DNA of 64,000 nucleotides from Sphingomonas piscis (GCF_011300455.1 NZ_CP049869.1:1240001-1304000), one strand, 5' to 3'. Positions 28,806 to 37,527 are shown, counted from the stretch's first letter. Notes: a model not told the origin generated them from the sequence alone. Translations and numbers: made by a program.

Positions 28806-31124
28806 TCACTCGTCGCCCTTGCCGCCGGGCCGCGACCGCATCGTTCCCGGCAGCACGAAGCCGATTCCACCATTGGGCCTTACCGCATCGCTCTTCAGCG
28901 TCGACTGGATCCGCGCATATTCCTCTTCCATCTGCTCAGTGACGGAGGCGCGGGTATCGGTCAGCGCCGCCTCGAAGTCCGCCATTGTCACCTGCGCCTC
29001 CTCCAGTCCGCGTCTCAACGCGTGGAGGCCGGCGCGCCGGACCAGATCCTCAAGGTCGGCACCGGTGAACCGTTCGGAGCGCCGAGCCAGCGAATCCAGA
29101 TCAACGTCCGCTGCCAGCGGCATGCCTTCAGTGTGGATGGCAAGGATTCGCCTGCGCCCGGCGGTGTCCGGCGTGCCGACATAGATGAGCTCGTCGAAAC
29201 GCCCTGGCCGAAGCAACGCCGGATCGATCAGGTTCGGCCGATTAGTCGCGCCGATGACGACGACATTCTGAAGCTCCTCCAGCCCGTCCATCTCCGCCAG
29301 GATGGTGTTCACCACCCGCTCGGTAACCTGAGGCTCACCCAGCCCGCCCCCGCGCGCCGGCACCAGGCTGTCCAGTTCGTCGAAGAAGATGATCGTGGGC
29401 GCCACCTGCCGCGCGCGGGCGAACAGGCGGGCGATCTGCTGCTCGCTCTCGCCATACCATTTGCTGAGCAGGTCCGACGATTTGGTCGCGATGAAATTGG
29501 CCTGGCTCTCCCGCGCCGCAGCCTTCGCCAGCAGAGTCTTGCCGGTGCCGGGCGGGCCGTAAAGCAGGAAGCCCTTTGCCGGGCGGATGCCGATGCGGCG
29601 GAACGCCTCCGGATGCTTCAGCGGCAGTTCGACGCCCTCGCGCAACTTGTCGCGCGCTTCGTCGAGACCGCCGATATCGTCCCAGCCGACGCGGGGCGCT
29701 TCGACCATCACCTCCCGCATCGCCGAGGGCTGCACACGCTTTAAAGCATTCTCGAAGTCGGACCCGTTCACCGACAATCTGTCGAGGATCTCGGTCGGAA
29801 TGGTCTGCTCGGAAAGGTCGAGTTCCGGCATGATCCGCCGCACTGCCTCCAGCGCCGCCTCCCGCACCAGCGCCGCCAGGTCGGCGCCGACGAAGCCGTA
29901 CGTCCGCCGCGACAGATCCTCGAGACTGACTCCTCCATCCAGCGGCATGCCGCGGGTGTGAATGCCTAGGATCTCGCGCCGCCCCGGCTCGTCGGGAACA
30001 CCGACCACGATCTCGCGATCGAACCGGCCCGGCCGCCGAAGCGCCTCGTCGATCGCTTCCGGCCGGTTGGTCGCCGCAATCACCACCAGGTTCTGCCGCG
30101 GCTCCAACCCGTCCATCAGCGTCAGCAGCTGCGCCACCAGGCGTTTCTCCGCCTCGCCGGTCACCTGCCCGCGCTTGGGCGCAATCGAATCGATCTCGTC
30201 GATGAAGATGATGGAGGGGGCCGCCTTGGCCGCTTCCTCGAACAATTCGCGGAGGCGCTTTTCGCTCTCGCCATAGGCCGAACCCATCACCTCGGGGCCA
30301 GCGATGTGGAAGAAACGCGCAGCGCTTTCGTTCGCCACCGCGCGTGCCAGACGGGTCTTGCCGGTGCCGGGAGGGCCGTGAAGCAGCACGCCCTTGGGCG
30401 GATCGACGCCGAGACGCTGGAACAATTCGGGATGGCGCAGCGGTAGTTCGACCATCTCACGCAGCGCATCGATCGTCCCGCGCATGCCACCGAGGTCGTC
30501 GTAAGTGACATCGGCGCGGCGGTCCGCCTGATCCGGTTCCTTATACTCGGAAAGCAGCTCGACCTGCGTCTTTGCATCGATGTGGACGATGCCTTTGGGC
30601 GCGGTCGAAACGACGATCAGCTTCAGCTCCTGGAGCGCGAACGCCGGCGCGTTCAGCAGCTGCCGGATATGGTCGGGCATGTCGGCATTCACCCGCTGGT
30701 GGCCCGTGGTCGCGACCACATCGCCTTCGGTCAGCGGGCGGCCCGCGAAGCTGCGCTGCAACGCCGCCGACGAGCCTTCAAGCCGCATGTTGGGCGCGGC
30801 GGGCGCGAACACCACGCGGGTCGCGGCAGTGGACTGGCCCTTGCGCACTTCGACATAATCGCCGCTGCCGACGCCGGCATTGGCGCGCTGCAGGCCGTCG
30901 AGGCGGATGATGTCGATGCCCTCGTCTTCGTCGTAGGGACGAAGCGCTCGCGCCGCCGTGGTCTTGCTGCCGACGATCTCGATCACGTCGCCTTCTGACA
31001 GGCCGAGCTCGCTCATCAGCCGGGCCGGCAGCCGGGCGAACCCGCGGCCATGCTCAGCCGGTGACAAGTTCGCCACCTGCACCTTGCGGGCCTTGGTCCG
31101 GTCAACGGTTTCGACGTCGGCCAT
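28806..31124 (-). CDS. CDC48/p97-type AAA+ ATPase
   Basis: 772 aa with the full architecture of archaeal VAT and eukaryotic Cdc48: an N-domain with double-psi barrel (about 1-190, 'ARLPARLMSELGLSEGDVIEI' in part), D1 (GPPGTGKTRLA near 247) and D2 (GPPGTGKTLLA near 520), both with intact Walker B (IIFIDEIDS, IIFFDELDS) and SRH arginines (NRPEAIDEALRRPGRFD; NRPNLIDPALLRPGRFD in parts). It should be a hexameric unfoldase that threads protein substrates. ATG 31124 follows AAGGAGAG. Such proteins are scattered in bacteria and their substrates there are mostly unknown. It is separate from any proteasome gene. Confidence 0.92.
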   Translation of the reverse strand: MADVETVDRTKARKVQVANLSPAEHGRGFARLPARLMSELGLSEGDVIEIVGSKTTAARALRPYDEDEGIDIIRLDGLQRANAGVGSGDYVEVRKGQSTAATRVVFAPAAPNMRLEGSSAALQRSFAGRPLTEGDVVATTGHQRVNADMPDHIRQLLNAPAFALQELKLIVVSTAPKGIVHIDAKTQVELLSEYKEPDQADRRADVTYDDLGGMRGTIDALREMVELPLRHPELFQRLGVDPPKGVLLHGPPGTGKTRLARAVANESAARFFHIAGPEVMGSAYGESEKRLRELFEEAAKAAPSIIFIDEIDSIAPKRGQVTGEAEKRLVAQLLTLMDGLEPRQNLVVIAATNRPEAIDEALRRPGRFDREIVVGVPDEPGRREILGIHTRGMPLDGGVSLEDLSRRTYGFVGADLAALVREAALEAVRRIMPELDLSEQTIPTEILDRLSVNGSDFENALKRVQPSAMREVMVEAPRVGWDDIGGLDEARDKLREGVELPLKHPEAFRRIGIRPAKGFLLYGPPGTGKTLLAKAAARESQANFIATKSSDLLSKWYGESEQQIARLFARARQVAPTIIFFDELDSLVPARGGGLGEPQVTERVVNTILAEMDGLEELQNVVVIGATNRPNLIDPALLRPGRFDELIYVGTPDTAGRRRILAIHTEGMPLAADVDLDSLARRSERFTGADLEDLVRRAGLHALRRGLEEAQVTMADFEAALTDTRASVTEQMEEEYARIQSTLKSDAVRPNGGIGFVLPGTMRSRPGGKGDE

Positions 31125-31188
31125 GCTCTCTCCTTTTATGCTTCTGCCGGCAGCCCCGATGGGCCCAACGGCAGGATCGTCATCCGGT

Positions 31189-31956
31189 TCATTTTGTTGC
31201 CATGAACTTCATCTTGCCCGCGATTTTGCGGACGGCGGCACGCGGAACGAAGCGCGTCGAGAGCGCGCCAACCTTGTTCATTGCACCGGTCACGACGACG
31301 GCCTGGTTGCGATCGAGCCCTTGCAGCCCCTGCCGGACCACGTCGGCCGACTCCATCGACAGCCGGTCGAAGGCGCCCTTGTTCCTGAAGCCGGCGACAT
31401 CCCCGAACTCCGTACGCGTCGGTCCGGGACAAAGCGCGGAGACCTTGATGCCGTGAGGCTTCAACTCCTCGTGAAGCGCTTCGGTGAAGGACAGCACATA
31501 GGCCTTGGTAGCAAAGTAAACGGCCATCCCCGGCCCGGGCTGGAACGCTGCCGTCGACGCGACATTCAGGATCGCACCGGACCGCCGCGCGATCATCCCC
31601 GGCGCCACTGCCCGACACAGATCCGTCAGCGTTCCGATGTTGAGGTCGATCATCTGCCGCTGCCGCTCGGCGTCCAGCTCGGCGACATTGCCGCCGAGCC
31701 CGAAGCCCGCATTGTTTATCAGCAACTCGACCTGCTCGCCCGCAGCCGCAACATCGGCCAGCAAGCGATGCGCCGCATCATGCGCCGACAGGTCGATTCC
31801 GACCGCCCGCGCATTGCCCAGCTCATCTGCAAGCGCTTCGAGCCGATCCGCCCGACGCGCCGCCAGCACCAGCCGGTGACCCCGCGCGGACAATTGCCGC
31901 GCGAAGTCCACGCCCAGACCGGCCGACGCGCCGGTGATCAGCGCAATGGGTAGCAA
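31189..31956 (-). CDS. Short-chain dehydrogenase/reductase
   Basis: 255-aa classical SDR. Cofactor motif TGASAGLG at residues 7-14 with an Arg-rich second strand (AARRADRL) pointing to NADP(H); NNAG near 85; catalytic Ser in 'NVASTAAF' and Tyr-x3-Lys in YFATKAYVLS. The C-terminal 'GLDRNQAVVVTGAMNKVG' is typical of the DltE/YqjQ-like SDRs, often acting on lipid-type ketones or alcohols. The start is a TTG at 31956, two bases after the peptidyl-prolyl isomerase stop, so the two genes are co-transcribed. Substrate unknown. Confidence 0.85.
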   Translation of the reverse strand: MLPIALITGASAGLGVDFARQLSARGHRLVLAARRADRLEALADELGNARAVGIDLSAHDAAHRLLADVAAAGEQVELLINNAGFGLGGNVAELDAERQRQMIDLNIGTLTDLCRAVAPGMIARRSGAILNVASTAAFQPGPGMAVYFATKAYVLSFTEALHEELKPHGIKVSALCPGPTRTEFGDVAGFRNKGAFDRLSMESADVVRQGLQGLDRNQAVVVTGAMNKVGALSTRFVPRAAVRKIAGKMKFMATK

Positions 31957-31958
31957 GC

Positions 31959-32422
31959 TTAGCTGGCCCGCTGCACCGTCGCCTTGACGATCTTGCCCGG
32001 CGTCCGCGGCGGCTCGCCCTTGGGAAGCGCGTCGACATGCTCCATGCCGCTCTCGACATTGCCCCAGACGGTATATTGCCGGTCGAGGAAGGTGGCTTCG
32101 TCGAAGACGATGAAGAACTGGCTGTTGGCACTGTTGGGATCGCTGGTCCGCGCCATCGAGCAGGCGCCGCGGGTGTGCGGCTCGGCGCTGAACTCCGCCT
32201 TCAGGTTCGGTAGCGGCGAGCCGCCCGTACCCGTGCCGGTCGGGTCGCCGCCCTGCGCCATGAAGCCGGGGATCACCCGGTGAAACACGACGCCGTCGTA
32301 GAAGCCCTGCTCCGCAAGCTCCGTAATCCGCGCCACGTGGCCGGGGCGAGGTCAGGCCGAAGCCGGATGACGACATCGCCGCCGCTGTCGAGGGAAAGGG
32401 TAAGGCGGTCGCCGTCGGCCAT
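31959..32422 (-). pseudogene. Cyclophilin-type peptidyl-prolyl isomerase, frameshifted
   Basis: Cytoplasmic cyclophilin that accelerates proline isomerisation during folding. The ATG at 32422 opens with MADGDRLTLSLDSGG and reads to 'RLRPDLAP'; the rest (GHVARITELAEQGFYDGVVFHRVIPGFMAQGG in parts, 'SMARTSDPNSANSQFFI', YTVWGNV) continues in another frame from about 32340 to 31959. One extra C in CC-GGGG at 32341-32346 (making CCCGGGG) would restore a normal protein of about 154 aa. Because five other genes here show the same one-base loss, I suspect a base-calling error and a working gene. A short product from GTG 32336 would lack the first strand. Confidence 0.8.
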
Positions 32423-32527
32423 CGGAACATACTCCTGCAGTCAAAATCGGAAGGGCGCATGTAGGAGCCGTTCCCGCCTTGCGCCAGAGCGCCCCGCCAA
32501 TAGAGCGGCCACGTCTGCAGCCGGGGA

Positions 32528-33967
32528 GTGGGTGATGAGCGAAAGCGAGCATATCGCCGCCTTGCCCCCGAGGTCGAGGACGAGACCCCGATGGACGCCG
32601 AAGACCGGCTTCGTCCGGAATTCGTCGACCGGGTCCTCGATGCCGTTGCCGACGGCGATGACGAGACCGCCCGGGAACTTGTCGAGCCGCTCCATCCCGC
32701 CGACGTCGCCGACCTGATCGAGCTCGCTGCCCGCGATGAGCGCGAGGGCCTGGTCCGGGCGCTCGCCGGCATCGTCGACGCCGACGTCGTTGCGGAAATG
32801 AACGAGCACGTCCGCGAGGCTTTGCTCGACGCGCTTGAGCCGCAGCAGGTCGCCGACCTCGCGGGACAGCTCGACACCGACGATGCCGTCGCAATCATCG
32901 AGGACCTCGAAGAGGACGAGCAGCGCGCCGTCCTCCGCGCCATGGAGCCGGACGACCGCGCCGCGATCGAGGAAGCGCTCACCTATCCGGAGGAGTCCGC
33001 CGGCCGCCTCATGCAGCGCGACCTGATCGCGGTGCCCGAACATTGGAACGTAGGTCAGGTCATCGACTATCTGCGCTCCGGCAAGGATCTGGCCGAAGAC
33101 TTTTGGGAAGTTTTCGTCGTCGATCCCGGCCATCACCCGGTCGGCACCTGTAAGCTGTCCTCCATCCTGCGCGCGCCGCGCAAGATGCCTGTTTCGGACA
33201 TCATGTTCGAAGAGCAGACATTGATTCCCGTCGACATGGATCAGGAGGACGTGGCGCTCCGCTTCCAGAAATATGCGCTCGTATCTGCGGCGGTGACGGA
33301 CGGAACCGGGCGGCTGGTCGGGATGATCACGGTCGACGACATCGTCCACATCATCCAGGAAGAAGCGAGCGAGGACGCGCTGTTGCTGTCCGGCGTCGGC
33401 GAGGGCGACATCAACGAGCCGGTGACCGAAAGCTATCGTGCCCGCGTCCGCTGGCTGGTCGCAAACCTGCTTACCGCCTTGGTGACCGCTTTCGTCATCG
33501 CCAACTTCGAAGGGCTGATCGAGCGTTTCGCGATCCTCGTCGCGCTCGGCCCGATGGTGGCGGGGGTCGGAGGAAATGCGGGAACACAGACGCTCGCCGT
33601 TACCGTTCGCGCCATCGCGACAAACCAACTCACCGGCTCCAACCGCTGGCGCGCCGTTGGACGCGAAGTCCGCGTGGCACTGCTCAACGGCCTGACCATC
33701 GCGTGCCTGATCGGCGCCGGCGTTGCGATCGTCTTCGGGTTGATCTTCCACGACCCGTTGGCGCTTCCGCTCGGCGCGGTGATCGCCGCCGCGATGCTGA
33801 CCAACATCATCGTCGCCGGGTGCGCGGGCGTGATGGTGCCTTTGACCCTGGAACGGGCGGGCGCCGACCCCGCAGTTGCCTCGTCCGTTTTCGTCACCAT
33901 GGTTACGGACTCGGTCGGCTATTTCGCCGTCCTCGGCCTTGCAGCGGCATTCCTCCACATCGCCTAA
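32528..33967 (+). CDS. mgtE: Magnesium transporter MgtE
   Basis: MgtE-family Mg2+ channel. The cytosolic N domain is Asp/Glu-rich (superhelical repeats, residues 20-150), two CBS domains follow (about 155-280) and five transmembrane helices fill the C-terminus, with the pore signature 'GPMVAGVGGNAGTQTLAVTVRAI' (in part) near 355. The 479-aa open frame starts at GTG 32528, but the natural start appears to be ATG 32535 (MSESEHIAALP...) in another frame; adding one C to the CCCCC run at 32566-32570 would join it to the main frame. Until checked, residues before Met22 (ATG 32591) should not be trusted. Mg2+ binding at CBS domains normally gates the channel. Confidence 0.88.
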   Translation: MGDERKRAYRRLAPEVEDETPMDAEDRLRPEFVDRVLDAVADGDDETARELVEPLHPADVADLIELAARDEREGLVRALAGIVDADVVAEMNEHVREALLDALEPQQVADLAGQLDTDDAVAIIEDLEEDEQRAVLRAMEPDDRAAIEEALTYPEESAGRLMQRDLIAVPEHWNVGQVIDYLRSGKDLAEDFWEVFVVDPGHHPVGTCKLSSILRAPRKMPVSDIMFEEQTLIPVDMDQEDVALRFQKYALVSAAVTDGTGRLVGMITVDDIVHIIQEEASEDALLLSGVGEGDINEPVTESYRARVRWLVANLLTALVTAFVIANFEGLIERFAILVALGPMVAGVGGNAGTQTLAVTVRAIATNQLTGSNRWRAVGREVRVALLNGLTIACLIGAGVAIVFGLIFHDPLALPLGAVIAAAMLTNIIVAGCAGVMVPLTLERAGADPAVASSVFVTMVTDSVGYFAVLGLAAAFLHIA

Positions 33968-33989
33968 ACCATTGTCATTGCAGTGCTAA

Positions 33990-34409
33990 ATGCACATGTT
34001 TGGCCTCGTGCCGACTCTGCATCTCACCAAGGTGGCATTCGCCTGCCCCGACTTGCCGCGCCTTCAGACCCGCATCGCCGGCCGGGTCGAGGCAGGCGAA
34101 GTTCGCGTCGTCACACGCATGCGCCCCAAGCGGGCGGCCGAGCTGATCGGAGGCTCGCTCTACTGGATCGTCAAGCACCGCATGATCGCCTGCCAGCAGA
34201 TCCTACGCTTCGACGATCGCTCCGACGGGCGAATCGACATTGTCTGCTCGCCCGACTTGATGCCCATCATCCCGATCGCGCGCCGCGCCCACCAGGGTTG
34301 GCGATATTACGAGATCGATGCCCATGCCGCGCAAGATGTTGATGTTACTGGCTTAGGCGAATTGCCGCCCGCATTGTTCGGCAAGCTTGCCGAGCTTGCC
34401 CTCGTCTGA
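33990..34409 (+). CDS. DUF1489 family protein
   Basis: 139-aa cytoplasmic protein of a family restricted mainly to alphaproteobacteria. The conserved core is 'MRPKRAAELIGGSLYWIVKHRMIACQQILRF' (in parts, residues 43-73). No activity is known. It starts 22 bases after mgtE on the same strand and may be co-transcribed. The ATG at 33990 is followed by a second in-frame ATG two codons on; either is possible. Confidence 0.85.
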   Translation: MHMFGLVPTLHLTKVAFACPDLPRLQTRIAGRVEAGEVRVVTRMRPKRAAELIGGSLYWIVKHRMIACQQILRFDDRSDGRIDIVCSPDLMPIIPIARRAHQGWRYYEIDAHAAQDVDVTGLGELPPALFGKLAELALV

Positions 34410-34471
34410 CGCTTGTTCGCTTCCGGTTGCGGCGGTAACGGAGGGGGAAACCGCACCAAGGGAGGCTCCAC

Positions 34472-35143
34472 ATGATCACCGTCTCAACCGCCATCGACGC
34501 CAAAGTCGCCGAGCGCGCCATGCTGAGCCATCCCTTCTACCAAGCGTGGACCGAGGGCCGCCTGCCGCTGCAGACCCTGCGCGACTATGCCCGCCAATAT
34601 TTCCACCATGTCGAGGCCTTCCCGCAGGCGGTCAGCGCCGTGCACAGCAACTGCCCCGACCGCGACGGCCGCCGCATGCTCGCCGAAAACCTGGCCGAGG
34701 AAGAAGGCCTGGACACTGGTAAGCAGGACCATGCCACATTGTGGATGATGTTCGCCTGCGGCCTCGGAGAGACCGAGGGCGCGGTGAAGTCGCAAAAGCT
34801 TAACCTGGAGACGCAGGCGCTGATTGACACCTTCCGCAAGCTGTCGCGTCAATCCTACGCCGCCGGTCTCGGCGCCCTCTACGCCTATGAAAGCCAGTTC
34901 CCGGGCGTCGCCTCGGCCAAGATCGACGGCCTTATCGAGCGCTACGATGTCAAGGACGACGAAACGCTGCGCTTCTTCGAGGTCCACAAGTCGGCCGACG
35001 TCGAACATAGCGCAGTCTGCCGCCAGCTGCTTGACCGTCTGCCGGAAGACCAGAAGCTCGAGGCGATCCGAGCCGGCGAAGAACTCGCCGGTGCGCTGTG
35101 GAACTTCCTCTCCGGCGTCGAAGCCTCCGCCGCCCTCCAGTAA
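34472..35143 (+). CDS. CADD-type haem-oxygenase-like protein, probable self-sacrificing p-aminobenzoate synthase
   Basis: 223-aa all-helical protein of the TenA/PqqC/CADD superfamily. Metal ligands line up with Chlamydia CADD: Glu77, His87, Glu140, His172, Asp176, His179. The Tyr (Y23 in HPFYQAW, Y139 in YAYESQ) and Lys150 equivalents of the residues that CADD consumes to form p-aminobenzoate are also present. CADD is known to make p-aminobenzoate for folate from its own Tyr, so this gene may provide an alternative to pabABC. Thiaminase TenA activity is unlikely because the TenA Cys is absent. Good ribosome site (AAGGGAGG). Family secure, activity inferred. Confidence 0.78.
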   Translation: MITVSTAIDAKVAERAMLSHPFYQAWTEGRLPLQTLRDYARQYFHHVEAFPQAVSAVHSNCPDRDGRRMLAENLAEEEGLDTGKQDHATLWMMFACGLGETEGAVKSQKLNLETQALIDTFRKLSRQSYAAGLGALYAYESQFPGVASAKIDGLIERYDVKDDETLRFFEVHKSADVEHSAVCRQLLDRLPEDQKLEAIRAGEELAGALWNFLSGVEASAALQ

Positions 35144-35146
35144 GCC

Positions 35147-35836
35147 TTATTTGCAGCCCGTCACGCCAGCCGAGCCTTCGAGCCGGCTGGTGCAGGCGGG
35201 CCGCCCCTGAAGCACAATGTTCGCCGCCCCGCGGGCGGTGACCTTGGCCGTGTTGGTCGCGGTCAGCTCCACCTTTGCCGGACCGCTCGACAGAATGGTC
35301 GCGTCCTTGACACTAAGATCCGCCGCCTGAAGCATCGACGCGCCGTCGACCGACGTGGTCAGGGTCAATGCCTTGCCCGCAACATGGCTGGTGGCCGTGC
35401 CGACGAGCCCGATCCGAAGCTGGTCGACGTCCATCCTGCCAATGTCCGCCGACCCGGCTCCGGCGACCGAGAGATCGAATTTCAACCCCCGCACCTTGTC
35501 GATCAAGAGGCTTCCCGATCCGTTCACCAGGGCCGAGGCCAAGTCGTGCGTGCCGAGCGCGATTTCGACCGGCTTTTCCGGATCGCCCGGGTAGCCGCCC
35601 CAGGCCGCGCGGTCGGGCCGGACGATGAGGGTGCGTCCCTGGACGTCGATGCTGACGCCGTTGAGCGCTCGCGCGTCGCCGCGCACCTTCGCGAATGGTG
35701 CGACGTTGGTCGCCAGCGTGACCTTGAACGGGCCGTCGACGCGGATCTTGTCGAAGCCCGTAACCGTGAAGCTCCGCTCCGCCGCGCCGGCCGGAGCCGC
35801 GACAGCAAGCAAAAAAAAGGGCAGGAGGATGCGCAT
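35147..35836 (-). CDS. DUF2807 head-GIN domain protein, paralogue 1
   Basis: 229 aa with a signal peptide (residues 1-18, cut after GAA). The mature protein is a putative auto-transporter-adhesin-like head GIN domain (DUF2807) built from beta-helix repeats such as 'VNGSGSLLIDKVRGLKFDLSVAGAGSADIGRMDVDQL' (in fragments), with repeated GSG/GAGS turns. Likely periplasmic or outer-membrane associated. Function not established. It is followed 34 bases upstream by a paralogue, suggesting tandem duplication. It converges with the CADD gene, three bases between stops. Confidence 0.83.
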   Translation of the reverse strand: MRILLPFFLLAVAAPAGAAERSFTVTGFDKIRVDGPFKVTLATNVAPFAKVRGDARALNGVSIDVQGRTLIVRPDRAAWGGYPGDPEKPVEIALGTHDLASALVNGSGSLLIDKVRGLKFDLSVAGAGSADIGRMDVDQLRIGLVGTATSHVAGKALTLTTSVDGASMLQAADLSVKDATILSSGPAKVELTATNTAKVTARGAANIVLQGRPACTSRLEGSAGVTGCK

Positions 35837-35870
35837 TCCACCCTCCTGCCCGAACGTGGTTAACGTGAAG

Positions 35871-36596
35871 CTAAGAGCAGCGGAAGTTGCCCGACCCCTT
35901 GTTCGTCACCTGGCACTTCGCGCCGCCTTTGATCTCGACATCGCCCGAGCCGAAAATCCGCACTTCCGCGGTGCCGCTGGCATAGGCCGCGATATTGCCC
36001 GACCCCTTGATGGTGGTGGATGCCGACTGGGCCTGGAGACCGGCTGCATCGATCTTGCCCGATCCGTTGATCGTCAGCTCCGCCGCATTCGTCCGGCCGG
36101 CGGCTGCGCGCACGTCGCCCGATCCGGTCACGACCGCTGCAAAGGATTGCACCTCGGCATGATCGACCGCGATGTCGCCCGAGCCGCGAATCGATGCCTC
36201 GAAGCGATCGCCCTGAACCTTGTCGACCTTGATGTCGCCCGATCCTGCCACCTCGGCACCGCGCAGGCTCGGCACGGTCACCTGCACCGTCACATGGCCG
36301 CTGCTGCCCCAGTTGATGTTGAACTGCCCGTCCTTGCGTGGACGGATGAACAGGCGGCCGCCCTCGACGACCACGTCCATCCTCTCAATGATATTCTCCG
36401 GCCCCTTGGCCGACACCGATACCGCGCCGCCTGTGCGCACGTCGACGTCATAGGGCCCGCTGACCTCGATCCGGTCGAAGTCGCCGACCGTGAAGCTGCG
36501 CGACGTCTCCGGCCCAGCATCCTGCGCCCCCGCATGATTGCACGCCGCCGTCATCAAGGCGCCGACGATCGCCCCGAACGTGGAAGTCTGCCGCAT
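35871..36596 (-). CDS. DUF2807 head-GIN domain protein, paralogue 2
   Basis: 241 aa, with a signal sequence that contains AACNHAG, so it may be a lipoprotein (Cys at about residue 19). The rest is a DUF2807 beta-helix with at least six 'GSGDI/GSGNI' turns (for example GSGDIKVDKVQGD, GSGDIAVDHAEVQ, GSGKIDAAGLQAQ). The C-terminus ends in GSGNFRCS with paired Cys. It is the upstream copy of the tandem pair. The two copies share the 'SFTVxxFDxIxVxGP' start of the mature domain. Confidence 0.83.
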   Translation of the reverse strand: MRQTSTFGAIVGALMTAACNHAGAQDAGPETSRSFTVGDFDRIEVSGPYDVDVRTGGAVSVSAKGPENIIERMDVVVEGGRLFIRPRKDGQFNINWGSSGHVTVQVTVPSLRGAEVAGSGDIKVDKVQGDRFEASIRGSGDIAVDHAEVQSFAAVVTGSGDVRAAAGRTNAAELTINGSGKIDAAGLQAQSASTTIKGSGNIAAYASGTAEVRIFGSGDVEIKGGAKCQVTNKGSGNFRCS

Positions 36597-36662
36597 CGCA
36601 TATCTCCTGCCTGTGTATTGCTGATGTAATACAGTCGGCCAGTGAGATCAAGGGCGGTCGCG

Positions 36663-36692
36663 AATGTCTGCCTTCGACCCATAGCGGACATT
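36663..36692. repeat. REP-like palindromic element, copy A
   Basis: Arms AATGTCTGC and GCGGACATT (30 bases in all) around the centre CTTCGACCCATA; two pairs are mismatched. It touches the stop codon of the 130-aa protein gene. A second copy in the same orientation lies at 37431-37458, so the two small genes between are bracketed. Confidence 0.6.
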
Positions 36693-37083
36693 AGCGTTGG
36701 AGGAGGTAAGACGACTTCATGCTCTCGTATTCATAGAAGCCCAGCCGACCGGGGATGCACGAGACGAACGCTCCGTTGCCTATACCGATGATTGCTTCGA
36801 GCGCTTCCTTCAAAGGCATCTCTCGCCCATCCAAGTCGCTTCTAGCGGCGAAGACATAACAGGTTACGGGAGCGCCCCTCTTCCGCAGCATGGCTTCGAC
36901 AGGGGCTAAGAACGCGTCGCTGCCTATCAGATGCTGCGCATAGCGAGGGTCGAGTCGAACAGCATGGTGCAGCAATGACCGAGCGTGCTCCCTGTGCTTC
37001 TCGCCCAACTCAAGTAGGGTCTCCATGCGTCGTCTGCTTGGTTCAGCGAGGAAGGCGAGGAAGCCTCTTTCGTGCTCGTTCAT
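36691..37083 (-). CDS. Conserved hypothetical protein
   Basis: 130-aa soluble protein without recognised domain. The C-terminal half (DLDGREMPLKEALEAI, GNGAFVSCIPGRLGFYEYE, SSYLLQR) looks conserved among short sphingomonad proteins from memory. The N-terminus is helical and charged. No signal peptide or membrane segment. ATG 37083 has no clear ribosome site, so expression may depend on the upstream gene. GC content of this gene and the next appears below that of neighbours, and both lie between two REP-like elements. Confidence 0.62.
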   Translation of the reverse strand: MNEHERGFLAFLAEPSRRRMETLLELGEKHREHARSLLHHAVRLDPRYAQHLIGSDAFLAPVEAMLRKRGAPVTCYVFAARSDLDGREMPLKEALEAIIGIGNGAFVSCIPGRLGFYEYESMKSSYLLQR

Positions 37084-37142
37084 AGACTGACGGTGGCGCA
37101 CGCAAGCGCCCCAATCAACAGCGTCCGCTTTCCCCAAAATGG

Positions 37143-37358
37143 TTACCGAATGCCCACCGCCCACTTTGCCGAGGCAAAAAGAAGCAGAATCACTCCTGCG
37201 ATCACAATGCCAATGAATGCGAATTGGAAAGCTCGGAACCTTTCCGGACTCTCAGTCGAGTGATCGCCTGATAAGTCGCCAGGCGAAGACTGGGTGAGAT
37301 GCATGAAGAACAGAGTGAGGAGGCCAACTACTAGAAGACCGAAACCCACGCCTGCCAT
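37143..37358 (-). CDS. Small membrane protein, two helices
   Basis: 71 aa with two predicted transmembrane helices (about residues 3-20 and 44-66) joined by a polar loop rich in Ser, Asp and Glu. The start ATG 37358 has GAGGAG nine bases and AAGGG three bases upstream, which supports a real gene. No family recognised. Lower GC than neighbours. Confidence is limited by its size. Confidence 0.55.
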   Translation of the reverse strand: MAGVGFGLLVVGLLTLFFMHLTQSSPGDLSGDHSTESPERFRAFQFAFIGIVIAGVILLLFASAKWAVGIR

Positions 37359-37430
37359 CTGCCCTTGCTCCTCAGCTCACAACCCACATGAGATCACTAA
37401 TCCATTTGGACGCCAGCAATGTAGCGCGAA

Positions 37431-37458
37431 GGTCCGCTTTCCACCCAAAGCAGACATT
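37431..37458. repeat. REP-like palindromic element, copy B
   Basis: GGTCCGCTTTCCACCCAAAG followed by CAGACATT resembles copy A at 36663-36692 (shared TCCGC/TCTGC arm, ACCCA centre, GCxGACATT arm). Same orientation as copy A, 766 bases apart. The rest of the 169-base gap 37359-37527 holds the carD terminator. Confidence 0.58.
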
Positions 37459-37471
37459 CACCCCCGATAAC

Positions 37472-37500
37472 AAAAAGGGCGAGCCCTTGCGGACCCGCCC
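37472..37500 (-). terminator. Rho-independent terminator of carD
   Basis: On the minus strand GGGCGGGTCC-GCAA-GGGCTCGCCC forms a 10-base stem (two G-T wobbles) with a GCAA tetraloop, followed directly by TTTTT. It is 28 bases after the carD stop and is the clearest intrinsic terminator in the window. Confidence 0.85.
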
Positions 37501-37527
37501 CTTTGCGTCACCAGGTGAACCGGCCGC

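Noticed and set aside
36597..37527. Possible tRNA, mobile element or CRISPR in the low-GC stretch
   Set aside because: No tRNA arms, transposase or regular repeats; only two REP-like palindromes and two short genes.
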